A stretch of 64,000 bases of DNA from Ectothiorhodospira lacustris (lineage in GTDB: Bacteria > Pseudomonadota > Gammaproteobacteria > Ectothiorhodospirales > Ectothiorhodospiraceae), in contig NZ_JAJNQN010000009.1 of assembly GCF_022227845.1 (NCBI RefSeq), positions 62,001 to 126,000 on the forward strand, written 5' to 3'. Positions 9,452-17,381 of the stretch are shown here, piece by piece. The translations under genes were made by a program, and so were the position numbers. Positions within the stretch are counted from its first letter, which is position 1. The number at the start of each line of letters is the position of its first letter. The notes beneath the pieces are model-generated. The model saw nothing but the letters and a program-made list of their open reading frames with translations, was not told the origin of the DNA and ran no database searches.

Positions 9452-10888
9452 CTAGTGGCTGGGCGGCGGCTCATTGAGGGTTTGCCAGTCAAAGGACTGG
9501 GGCCACAGCCAGGTGGTCAGCAGCACGATCACCATGGAGACGGCCGCCCCCACCAGGGCACCCACATAGAAACCGATCAGGAAATAGGCGCCAATCCCCG
9601 CCAGACTCCCCAGCACCATGGCCAGGGAGGCCCCGATGCGGTTGGTCCGGCGCCAGTACAGCCCGGCGGCAATGGGCCAGATGGTGCTGGCCACGAAGGC
9701 CCCGGTGAAATGCAGAAGCTCCGCCAGGGTGGTGATGCGCGGCAGACAGAGCAGCCAGGCGATGATCCCCAGCAGCAGGATGGTCACCTTGGTGGCGGTG
9801 CGCAGGTGATCCGCCGTGGCCTGGGGGCGCAGATGCCGATAGTAAATATCGCGCACCACCAGCATGGCGGTGGCCGCCAGCAGGGAGTCCAGGCTGGAGG
9901 CCAGGGCGGCGAATACCATGACCAGCACGATGATGGCCCCCGCCAGCCCCAGCAGTTCCGAGGCGACGATAGGACCCACCATGTCGGCGGCCGGAATGTT
10001 CACCCCCAGCGCCGGCGCGGCCAGGGCGATGAAACCCGCCACGATGGGGATCGGTGCCCAGAAAAGGCCCGCCAGCAGGTAGGCCCACATGCCCACCCCC
10101 TCGCGAAAGGAATAGGCCCGGGTCCACCATACGTTGGAATGGAAGATTTCTCCCATGCCGAAGAGCAGGTTGTTGAACAGGAACATGATCGCCGCGGGCA
10201 TCAGCAGGGTGAGCAGTTCCGGCCGTTCCAGCTGCAGGCTGAGGTGGATCTCGTCAAAGCCGATGCGGCCGATCACCAGCCAGGCGATGGCCACCAGGCC
10301 GATGAGGATCAGGATCGACTGGATGAAGTCCGTGCCGATGACGGCGCGAAAACCGCCGATCAGGGTATAGGCCACGCAGGCCGCCAGGATCACCGTCATG
10401 CCCTGCCAGTAGGGGATGCCCGATAGGGCATGGGTGAGCACGCCCCCGGCCATGCCCAGGCTCACCAACCAGCCGAAACTATAGAAAAGGGAAATGGCCA
10501 GAAAGATCCGCCAGGCGACATGGCCGTAGCGCAGGCGCACGAAGTCGCCGCTGGTATAGCCATGGGGCATGAGGAAGCGGATACGCTTGGCCAGCGGCGC
10601 AAACAGCAGTAGACCCACGGAACCCAAGGCATAGCCGATCATGCCCCAGATACCGATCTGGTAGGCCAGTTGGGGGGCCATCATGGTGGTGTTGCTGGTC
10701 ACCCAAGTGGCCATGGCGGTGGCGGTCCCCACCGCCAGGCCCACCTTGCGTCCGGCCAGGACGAACTGATCCAGCTCCTTGTCCCGGCGGCCGAAGAACC
10801 AGCCCAGACCCACATACAGGGCGGTGAACAGGGCGATCAGCAACCAGGCCAGCCCCGGCTCCAGAATGGCGGTTTCCTGAATGCTCAT
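9452..10888 (-). CDS. Sodium:solute symporter family transporter
   Basis: A 478-residue polytopic protein with about 12-13 membrane helices. SSS-family features include the substrate/sodium segment ATAMATWVTSNTTMMAPQLA in helix 2, the signature-like GGFRAVIGTDFIQSILILIG around residues 175-194, and SSLDSLLAATAMLVVRDIY near residue 330 (the helix-8 sodium-site region of LeuT-fold SSS proteins). The substrate is not predictable. The start codon shares one base (TGATG) with the stop of the upstream fibronectin-like gene, showing translational coupling. Confidence 0.9.
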   Translation of the reverse strand: MSIQETAILEPGLAWLLIALFTALYVGLGWFFGRRDKELDQFVLAGRKVGLAVGTATAMATWVTSNTTMMAPQLAYQIGIWGMIGYALGSVGLLLFAPLAKRIRFLMPHGYTSGDFVRLRYGHVAWRIFLAISLFYSFGWLVSLGMAGGVLTHALSGIPYWQGMTVILAACVAYTLIGGFRAVIGTDFIQSILILIGLVAIAWLVIGRIGFDEIHLSLQLERPELLTLLMPAAIMFLFNNLLFGMGEIFHSNVWWTRAYSFREGVGMWAYLLAGLFWAPIPIVAGFIALAAPALGVNIPAADMVGPIVASELLGLAGAIIVLVMVFAALASSLDSLLAATAMLVVRDIYYRHLRPQATADHLRTATKVTILLLGIIAWLLCLPRITTLAELLHFTGAFVASTIWPIAAGLYWRRTNRIGASLAMVLGSLAGIGAYFLIGFYVGALVGAAVSMVIVLLTTWLWPQSFDWQTLNEPPPSH

Positions 10889-11337
10889 CAGTCTCTCCTG
10901 CCGGTGACGATCAGGGCGATGGTGGCCAGGAAAACAAAGGCACCCACGCCGAAGAGGGCCAGGGCCTGATAGAGGGCGTGATGTCTGACTTCGACGGTCA
11001 GAGGAGGGCTCCAGTCCGAGCGGGCGTCGTCGGCCAGGGTGGCCTGGACCCGGTAATGAAAGGTGCCGTCACTGCGACCGCTGATCACGGTGGCCCGGTC
11101 GGCCCCCTCGTAGAGGACCTGCGGTTCGCTGAAGTCCATGGATCGGGACTCTTCCAGGCGGTAGACGGCGCCGTCGGCGCCCGTCATGCCCCATCGGAGT
11201 TGATAGTAACCGGCGCGGGCGATCTGGGTGGTGGCGTCCAGCGTGGGCACGGCCTGGGCGAGGGCAAGCGACGGCATCATCAGGATGGCGCTCAGTGCGA
11301 GTGCCCACAGGGCATGTGGTGCGTGACGATGTGGCAT
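10888..11337 (-). CDS. Exported Fn3-like protein with C-terminal membrane anchor
   Basis: A 149-residue protein with a signal peptide (ALWALALSAILMMPSLALA), a fibronectin-III-like domain (about 30-110: YYQLRWGMTGADGAVYRLEE through FHYRVQATL), and a C-terminal membrane helix (ALYQALALFGVGAFVFLATI and on) ending in a basic tail. The ATG at 11337 is chosen because GGAG lies 7 nt before it. An upstream in-frame TTG (11355) would cover that site. It is first in a three-gene unit with the symporter and the 39-residue protein. It might be a periplasmic accessory of the transporter, which is inference from the coupling. Confidence 0.75.
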   Translation of the reverse strand: MPHRHAPHALWALALSAILMMPSLALAQAVPTLDATTQIARAGYYQLRWGMTGADGAVYRLEESRSMDFSEPQVLYEGADRATVISGRSDGTFHYRVQATLADDARSDWSPPLTVEVRHHALYQALALFGVGAFVFLATIALIVTGRRD

Positions 11338-11498
11338 GGCAGTCTCCGCCTGCAAAGGCCTTGCTTCCCCATTTTTACCCTAGACCCCCGAGAAACGAGG
11401 GTCAAGGTCGCCCCCGTACCCGTAAAACCCCAAATTGTTTGCACCACCCACCTCCTGTGGCCTAATTTATGCGCCCCTGAACTCCCTGGAATCACCTC

Positions 11499-12950
11499 AT
11501 GTACTGGTCTTCGGTGCTCCGTGTCGTCGGGCTGCTGCTGATGCTCTTCAGCGTCACCATGCTGCCCCCGGCCCTGGTGGCTTTAATTTACGACGATCAA
11601 GGGCTGGTGCCGTTTCTGGTCTCCTTCGGGATCATCCTCGCCGTCGGCACCCTGATCTGGTTGCCGGTGTGTCGTCGCCGCCAGGAGCTGCGCACCCGCG
11701 ACGGTTTTCTGGTGGTGGTACTGTTCTGGACCGTGCTGGGGCTGTCCGGCGCCGTGCCGTTGACCCTCTCCCACGCCCCCAGCATCTCCATCACCGATGC
11801 CGCCTTTGAGAGCATGTCCGGGCTCACCACCACGGGTGCCACGGTACTTACCGGTATCGAGGACCTGCCTGAATCCATCCGCTTCTACCGCCAGCAGCTG
11901 CAGTGGCTGGGCGGCATGGGTATCATCGTGCTGGCGGTGGCCATCCTGCCCATGCTGGGGGTCGGGGGCATGCAGCTCTATCGGGCCGAGACCCCGGGGC
12001 CGGTGAAGGATTCCAAGCTCACCCCCCGCATCGCCGAGACCGCCAAGGCCCTGTGGTACATCTACCTCACCCTGACCATCGCCTGCGCCACCGCCTACTG
12101 GGCCGCGGGCATGAGTTGGTTTGATGCCATCGGCCATAGTTTTTCCACCGTGGCGATCGGCGGTTTCTCCACGTACGATGCCAGCATCGGGCACTTCGAC
12201 AGCCCGCTGATCTCCATGATCTGTGTGATCTTCATGTTCATCGCCGGGATCAATTTCGCCATGCATTTCCTGGCCTGGCGGAGCCGCGCCTTCAAGCACT
12301 ACCTGCAGGACCCGGAGGTGCGCTGGTTCATCGGCATCATGGTTACCACCGGGATCGTGGTCACGGTCACCCTGATGCTGACCCGGCACTACGGCGGTTG
12401 GGGCGATACCCTCCATCAGGCCATCTTTCACACCGTCTCCATCGGGACCACGGCAGGTTTTGCCACCGACAGTTTTGACCAGTGGCCCCTGTTTCTGCCG
12501 GTCCTGCTGGTACTGGTGGCCTTCATCGGCGGCTGTGCCATGTCCACCGCCGGCGGCATCAAGGTGATCCGGTTCATGCTGCTGATCAAGCAGGGGTATC
12601 GAGAGGTGATCCGGCTGGTGCATCCCCAGGCCCAGGTGATCATCAAGGTGGGCAGGAAACCGGTGCCGGACCGGGTGGTGGACGCGGTGTGGGGGTTCTT
12701 TGCAACGTATGTGGCGTTGTTCGGTCTGATGATGATGATTCTGATGGCCACGGGGCTGGATCAGGTGACGGCCTTTTCCGCGGTGGCGGCCAACATCACC
12801 AACCTGGGGCCCGGGTTGGGTGAGGTGGCCGAAAATTACAGCAATATCAGTGATCTGGCTAAATGGGTTTTGATGTTTGCCATGCTGCTGGGGCGGCTGG
12901 AGGTCTTCACCCTGCTGGTTCTGTTCACCCCGGCCTTCTGGCGGCACTGA
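11499..12950 (+). CDS. trkH: Trk/Ktr potassium uptake membrane subunit TrkH
   Basis: Potassium-translocating subunit of the Trk system (483 residues, as in E. coli). It has four pore-like repeats with selectivity-filter segments: SGLTTTGATV (first), SFSTVAIGGFSTYD (second), TVSIGTTAGFATDSF (third) and AAVAANITNLGPGLGEV (fourth), plus the QQLQWLGGMGIIVLAVAILP helix. It works with the cytoplasmic NAD-binding TrkA, which is not in this window. The TGTFATTP-type variation between repeats is normal for the family. Confidence 0.95.
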   Translation: MYWSSVLRVVGLLLMLFSVTMLPPALVALIYDDQGLVPFLVSFGIILAVGTLIWLPVCRRRQELRTRDGFLVVVLFWTVLGLSGAVPLTLSHAPSISITDAAFESMSGLTTTGATVLTGIEDLPESIRFYRQQLQWLGGMGIIVLAVAILPMLGVGGMQLYRAETPGPVKDSKLTPRIAETAKALWYIYLTLTIACATAYWAAGMSWFDAIGHSFSTVAIGGFSTYDASIGHFDSPLISMICVIFMFIAGINFAMHFLAWRSRAFKHYLQDPEVRWFIGIMVTTGIVVTVTLMLTRHYGGWGDTLHQAIFHTVSIGTTAGFATDSFDQWPLFLPVLLVLVAFIGGCAMSTAGGIKVIRFMLLIKQGYREVIRLVHPQAQVIIKVGRKPVPDRVVDAVWGFFATYVALFGLMMMILMATGLDQVTAFSAVAANITNLGPGLGEVAENYSNISDLAKWVLMFAMLLGRLEVFTLLVLFTPAFWRH

Positions 12951-12968
12951 CCCGATAAGATTTTCCCT

Positions 12969-15284
12969 ATGTCCAAAAAGCATCCCATCGTCGTTTGTCT
13001 GCGGGTCTGGGTCCGCGGCCAGGTTCAGGGGGTCGGGTTCCGGCCCTTCATCCATGGCCTTGCCACGGAGCTGAATCTGTCGGGCTGGGTGCGCAATGAT
13101 CCGGCCGGTGTCGAACTCATGGTTCAGGGGGCTCAGCATTCGGTAGATCAGTTCCTGCACCGGCTCTCCCATCACCCACCCCCGCTGGCCCGGGTCGACG
13201 TGGTCGAGGCCAACCACCTGGAACCCATCCCCGAGATGTGCGGTTTTGCCATCGTGCCCAGCGTGGGCGGTGCCATTGCCACCGGCATGACCCCGGACGC
13301 TGCCGTCTGCCCCCAGTGTCTGGAAGAACTCTTCGATCCCTGCAATCGCCGCTACCGCGATGCCTTCATCGGCTGCACCCATTGCGGCCCCCGCTATACG
13401 GCCATGACCGCCATCCCCTATGACCGCGCCCACACCAGCATGGCCGCGTTCACCCTGTGTGCCGCCTGCCGCCGGGAATACCAGGATCCCGGCCAGCGGC
13501 GCTTTCATTCCCAGCTCAACGCCTGCCCCGAGTGCGGCCCAAGGCTGAGCCTGCTGGACCCTACCGGCATGCCCTTGCCGGTGGACGACGTCATCCAGGC
13601 GGCATTGCAGCAGATCCAGGCCGGCAAGATCCTGGCGGTCAAGGGACTGGGGGGGTTCCACCTGATGTGCGATGCCCGCAACGAGGACGCCGTTGCCCGT
13701 CTTCGGGCTCGCAAGCAGCGGGAAGAAAAGCCCTTCGCCATCATGGCCGCCAACCTGGCCTCCATCCGCGATCTGGTACAGCTGCAGCCGGAGGAGACGC
13801 ATTTGCTCAAGGGCTATGCCCGGCCGATCGTCCTGCTGCGACGCAAACCGGACAGCCGCCCCACGCTGGAGGGGGTGGCGCCCGGCATGCAGCGCCTGGG
13901 GGTGATGCTTCCCTATACGCCGCTACAGTATCTGCTGTTCCACGAGGCCGCCGGACGGCCCGACGGCACCCGCTGGCTGCAGGAAGAACCCCAATCTCTG
14001 CTGTTGGTCTGCACCTCCGCCAATCCCTTCGGTGAGCCGGTCATCATCAGCAATCAGGGCGCAGTGGACCGGCTGGGCCAGATCGCCGATACCCTGCTGG
14101 TGCATAACCGGGACATCCGGGTTCGCTGTGATGACAGTGTGGTCCGCATGACGTCGACCGGCCCGGGGTTCCTGCGGCGGGGCAGGGGATTCACCCCCGA
14201 GCCGGTGCGCTTGCCCCGCTCCGGACCCTGTGTCCTGGGCACCGGCGCCTGGTACAACAACACCGCCTGCATCACTCGGGGGCAGCAGGCCTTTCTGTCC
14301 CAGCATGTGGGCGATCTGGACAGCCCCGCAAGTTGCCGGGCCCTGGACGAAACCGTCGAGCACCTGATGCTGCTGCTGCGCATCCGCCCCGAGCGCATTG
14401 CCTGTGATCTACATCCGGATTACTACAGCACCCGGCTGGCCATGCGCCTGGCCAAGATGCTGGATGTGCCGCTGCTGCGGGTCCAGCATCATCACGCCCA
14501 CTTGGCGGCTGTCCAGGCGGAACACCAACTGGATCGTCCCGTGATCGGGTTGGCCCTGGACGGGTACGGCCTGGGGGACGACGGCGCCGCCTGGGGCGGG
14601 GAACTGCTGCGGGTTGACGGCGCCAGTTATCAGCGCCTGGGGCACCTGCGCCCCCTGCCGCTGCCGGGTGGCGACCAGGCCACCCGGGAACCCTGGCGCA
14701 TGGCGGCCGCAGTCTTGCATACCCTGGGTCGGAGCCATGAGATACCGGATCGTTATCAGGTTTTTGCCGCCGCCCAGGGGCTGCCCAAACAGATGGACAC
14801 CGAACGTAATCCCCATCTCACTACCAGCCTCGGGCGCCTGTTCGATGCGGCGTCCGCTTTGCTGCGGGTGAAGTGGGTGGCCCGCTTCGAAGGACAGGCC
14901 CCCATGCTGCTGGAAGGACTGGCCGCCCGCCACGGGCCGGAAGTCCCCCTGTCCGGCGGCTGGGTGGTGGATCAGGGGGTGCTGGATTTCATGCCGTTGC
15001 TGTCCCGGCTTGCCGACGGCATGGACCCGGGTACCGGCGCCGGTGTCTTCCATGCCACCGTGGCCCAGGGTCTGGCTTGCTGGTTGATCGAGGCGGCCAG
15101 GGCGCAGGGCATCCGTGATCTCGTCCTGGGGGGCGGGTGCTGTCTCAACCAGGTGCTGATGCAGGATCTGGTTGAGCGCCTCACCGGTGCCGGGTTCCGG
15201 GTCTACAAGCCGCAGTGGTCGCCGCCTAATGACGGTGGCCTGAGCCTGGGACAGGCGTGGATCGCCCTGCAGGCCCCGATCTGA
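12969..15284 (+). CDS. hypF: Carbamoyltransferase HypF (NiFe-hydrogenase maturation)
   Basis: Makes the carbamoyl group that HypE turns into the cyanide ligands of NiFe hydrogenases. Domains in order: acylphosphatase-like (about 8-95, VRGQVQGVGFRPFIHGLA), two zinc-finger-like pairs (CPQC with CTHC and CAAC with CPEC, about 115-185), YrdC-like (about 205-390), and a Kae1/TobZ-like domain (about 410-765, with the HHHAHLAAVQAEH metal motif and ALDGYGLGDDGAAWGGELL). At 771 residues it is full length. No other hyp or hydrogenase gene is in the window. It starts 18 nt after trkH, so it may share its transcript. Confidence 0.96.
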   Translation: MSKKHPIVVCLRVWVRGQVQGVGFRPFIHGLATELNLSGWVRNDPAGVELMVQGAQHSVDQFLHRLSHHPPPLARVDVVEANHLEPIPEMCGFAIVPSVGGAIATGMTPDAAVCPQCLEELFDPCNRRYRDAFIGCTHCGPRYTAMTAIPYDRAHTSMAAFTLCAACRREYQDPGQRRFHSQLNACPECGPRLSLLDPTGMPLPVDDVIQAALQQIQAGKILAVKGLGGFHLMCDARNEDAVARLRARKQREEKPFAIMAANLASIRDLVQLQPEETHLLKGYARPIVLLRRKPDSRPTLEGVAPGMQRLGVMLPYTPLQYLLFHEAAGRPDGTRWLQEEPQSLLLVCTSANPFGEPVIISNQGAVDRLGQIADTLLVHNRDIRVRCDDSVVRMTSTGPGFLRRGRGFTPEPVRLPRSGPCVLGTGAWYNNTACITRGQQAFLSQHVGDLDSPASCRALDETVEHLMLLLRIRPERIACDLHPDYYSTRLAMRLAKMLDVPLLRVQHHHAHLAAVQAEHQLDRPVIGLALDGYGLGDDGAAWGGELLRVDGASYQRLGHLRPLPLPGGDQATREPWRMAAAVLHTLGRSHEIPDRYQVFAAAQGLPKQMDTERNPHLTTSLGRLFDAASALLRVKWVARFEGQAPMLLEGLAARHGPEVPLSGGWVVDQGVLDFMPLLSRLADGMDPGTGAGVFHATVAQGLACWLIEAARAQGIRDLVLGGGCCLNQVLMQDLVERLTGAGFRVYKPQWSPPNDGGLSLGQAWIALQAPI

Positions 15285-15367
15285 TGCGGATAGACCAACT
15301 GTCCATCTATTCAGCCATAATGCTAAGATATCGTGATTGTTAATGGTTTAGGTAATAACAATCAATT

Positions 15368-16072
15368 ATGGCCAATTTCGCAACCCATGTGGCAGTGGCC
15401 GGCATGGTCGCAACGGGTATGGCTTCGGGGATCGCCGTCACCGGCATGTTGTCCTGGTCGGACAGCCTGATCCTGGGTGTATTCCTGGTGGCGGGTACCC
15501 TGTTGCCCGATATCGATGTGGACGGAGGTCGGCCCCAGCGTTGGCTGTTTTCCCTACTGGCATTGGCGGCGGCCATCGTCGCTTCCAGTTTGACCACCCG
15601 GATGCAGACCACGCCCCTGTTCACCGTGCCGGGGCAGACCGTCTCCTGTGAAGCCATCGCGGCGGGTTTTCTGGTCTGGTTGCTGATCCGTTACCCGGCC
15701 GCCTACCTGTTCCAGAGGTTGACCCGCCACCGGGGGCTGTGTCACAGCTTGGTGGTGGGCGGCCTGTGGGGGCTCGGCTGGGTCTATCTGGGACTGCAGT
15801 GTCTGGCGTCGGAACCCCTGACCATCTGGCTGCAAGGGATGACGCTCTTCCTGGGTTTTCTGGTCCATCTCGTGCTGGACGAGGCCTACAGCGTGGATAT
15901 CAACAACGCCCGTATCAAGCGATCGTTCGGGTCCGCCCTCAAGATCTGGGAACCCGATTTCCCCGTGGGATCCCTACTGGCCACGGCCGCCCTGATGGGA
16001 CTGGTGTGGTTACTGCCCTATCCCCATGAGTTGATTCAGTGGCTGCATCGCGGCGTACAGCTACTGGGCTAG
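15368..16072 (+). CDS. DUF457 (YdjM-like) membrane protein, putative metal-dependent hydrolase
   Basis: A 234-residue integral membrane protein with 5-6 predicted helices. Family marks are ANFATHVAVAG at the N-terminus (His in the first helix), GTLLPDIDVDGGRP (acidic DxD after helix 2), LTRHRGLCHSL (HRG-x-x-HS) and FLVHLVLDEAYSVDI (HxxxD). These conserved His and Asp residues are why the family is described as a putative metal-dependent hydrolase. E. coli YdjM is a LexA-regulated member. No SOS box was noted here. Confidence 0.85.
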   Translation: MANFATHVAVAGMVATGMASGIAVTGMLSWSDSLILGVFLVAGTLLPDIDVDGGRPQRWLFSLLALAAAIVASSLTTRMQTTPLFTVPGQTVSCEAIAAGFLVWLLIRYPAAYLFQRLTRHRGLCHSLVVGGLWGLGWVYLGLQCLASEPLTIWLQGMTLFLGFLVHLVLDEAYSVDINNARIKRSFGSALKIWEPDFPVGSLLATAALMGLVWLLPYPHELIQWLHRGVQLLG

Positions 16073-16178
16073 ACCGGCATTGGCCCGCAGGAGCGGCCAC
16101 GGCTCACCTCTCGAAGCGGTAGGATGCCCGGCTCTGATATGCTTCTCTGACCGACAGGTGAGGAACGGGCTCGCTGCC

Positions 16179-17363
16179 ATGCAACACCGATGTTTCCTTT
16201 TCAGCGTGACCTTGCTGCTTCTGCTTGGGAGCAGCATGTCGTGGGCGGATGATCTTATGCAGTACTGGGACATCGGCAGCTACCTGGGTCGGTATCCGGA
16301 CCAGCAGTCCTTGCTCCACGATTTTACCGCGCGGGTTAGAAGCGCTCCTCGGCCGCTACCGGCCGACATGAGCGACAGACCTGTCGTCAGAGTGGCGCTG
16401 CTGTATCCCGATCTGCAGGCTTCCGACTATTGGCAGCGCAACCTGACGGCCTTTGAGCGCCGCGCCCGAGCACTTGGGCTCAATCTCTCCATCACGGTCT
16501 ATTCCAGTCAGCCCGGCGGCATCGATCCCATGCTGCAGGCGGAGCAGTTGCGGGTGGCGTTGGCCGGGCAACCTGATTACCTCGTCTATACCCTGGACAC
16601 GCCTATCCATCACCGCTTGGCCGAGCGTTTGCTGGCCATGTCCTCCGCCGACAGAGCGGGTCCGAAAATCATCCTGCAGAATATTACGACTCCCTTGCGC
16701 GCCTGGGACGGCATGCAGCCTTTCCTGTATGTGGGTTTTGACCACATCGAGGGTTCGCGCATGCTGGCGCGCCACCTTGCCGGTATGACCAGTGGGCAGG
16801 GAGAAGTGGTGGTGCTCTACGCGGGGGATGGCTATATCAGCGAAGTCCGGGGTGATACATTCATCCGTGAGATCGCCGCCTTCCCCGGGCTCCGGGTCCG
16901 CGCTACCTATTTGACCCACCTGCAGATGGACGTCGCCCGTCGGGCGACCGAGGACGCGCTGAAGCGCTACCCGAATGCGGTCCTGATCTATGCCTGCGCC
17001 ACTGATATTGCGCTCGGGGCGGTGGCGGCGGTGGCGAACGCGGGGCGTGGGGACACCCCGCTCGTTAATGGCTGGGGCGGCGGCGCCGAGGAACTGCATC
17101 TGATCGGTACGGGAGCCCTGGCCGCCACCATAATGCGCATGAATGATGATGCCGGTGTGGCGATGGCCGAGGCCATCGCCATGGACCTGCAGGGGGAGGG
17201 GCATCGGGTGCCGCAACTGTTTTCCGGGGACATGGTGCTGGTGACCCGTGACATGGAGGCCGCCACGATCGATCATCTCAAGCAACGGGCCTTTCGCTAT
17301 TCCGGCGCACCGGCGGATGCGCCGTCACGACAAATCCTTCCCGCTCCTCTGACCGGCCGTTAA
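16179..17363 (+). CDS. luxP: LuxP-type periplasmic autoinducer-2 receptor
   Basis: A periplasmic type-1 binding protein of 394 residues with a signal peptide ending at SWA/DD (residue 23). It aligns along its whole length with Vibrio harveyi LuxP as I recall it: QASDYWQRN, IILQNITTPLRAWD, PFLYVGFDHIEGSR, ISEVRGDTFI, YACATDIALGAV, NGWGGG and MRMNDDAG. The eight residues contacting borated AI-2 in LuxP (Q77, S79, W82, N159, R215, T266, W289, R310) all appear at regularly shifted positions: Q80, S82, W85, N168, R224, T275, W299, R320. The ATG at 16179 is chosen because it begins the signal peptide. The GGDEF-EAL gene follows after 18 nt. Ligand identity is inferred from residues. Confidence 0.9.
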   Translation: MQHRCFLFSVTLLLLLGSSMSWADDLMQYWDIGSYLGRYPDQQSLLHDFTARVRSAPRPLPADMSDRPVVRVALLYPDLQASDYWQRNLTAFERRARALGLNLSITVYSSQPGGIDPMLQAEQLRVALAGQPDYLVYTLDTPIHHRLAERLLAMSSADRAGPKIILQNITTPLRAWDGMQPFLYVGFDHIEGSRMLARHLAGMTSGQGEVVVLYAGDGYISEVRGDTFIREIAAFPGLRVRATYLTHLQMDVARRATEDALKRYPNAVLIYACATDIALGAVAAVANAGRGDTPLVNGWGGGAEELHLIGTGALAATIMRMNDDAGVAMAEAIAMDLQGEGHRVPQLFSGDMVLVTRDMEAATIDHLKQRAFRYSGAPADAPSRQILPAPLTGR

Positions 17364-17381
17364 TTTCGGAACGTTTCCCCC

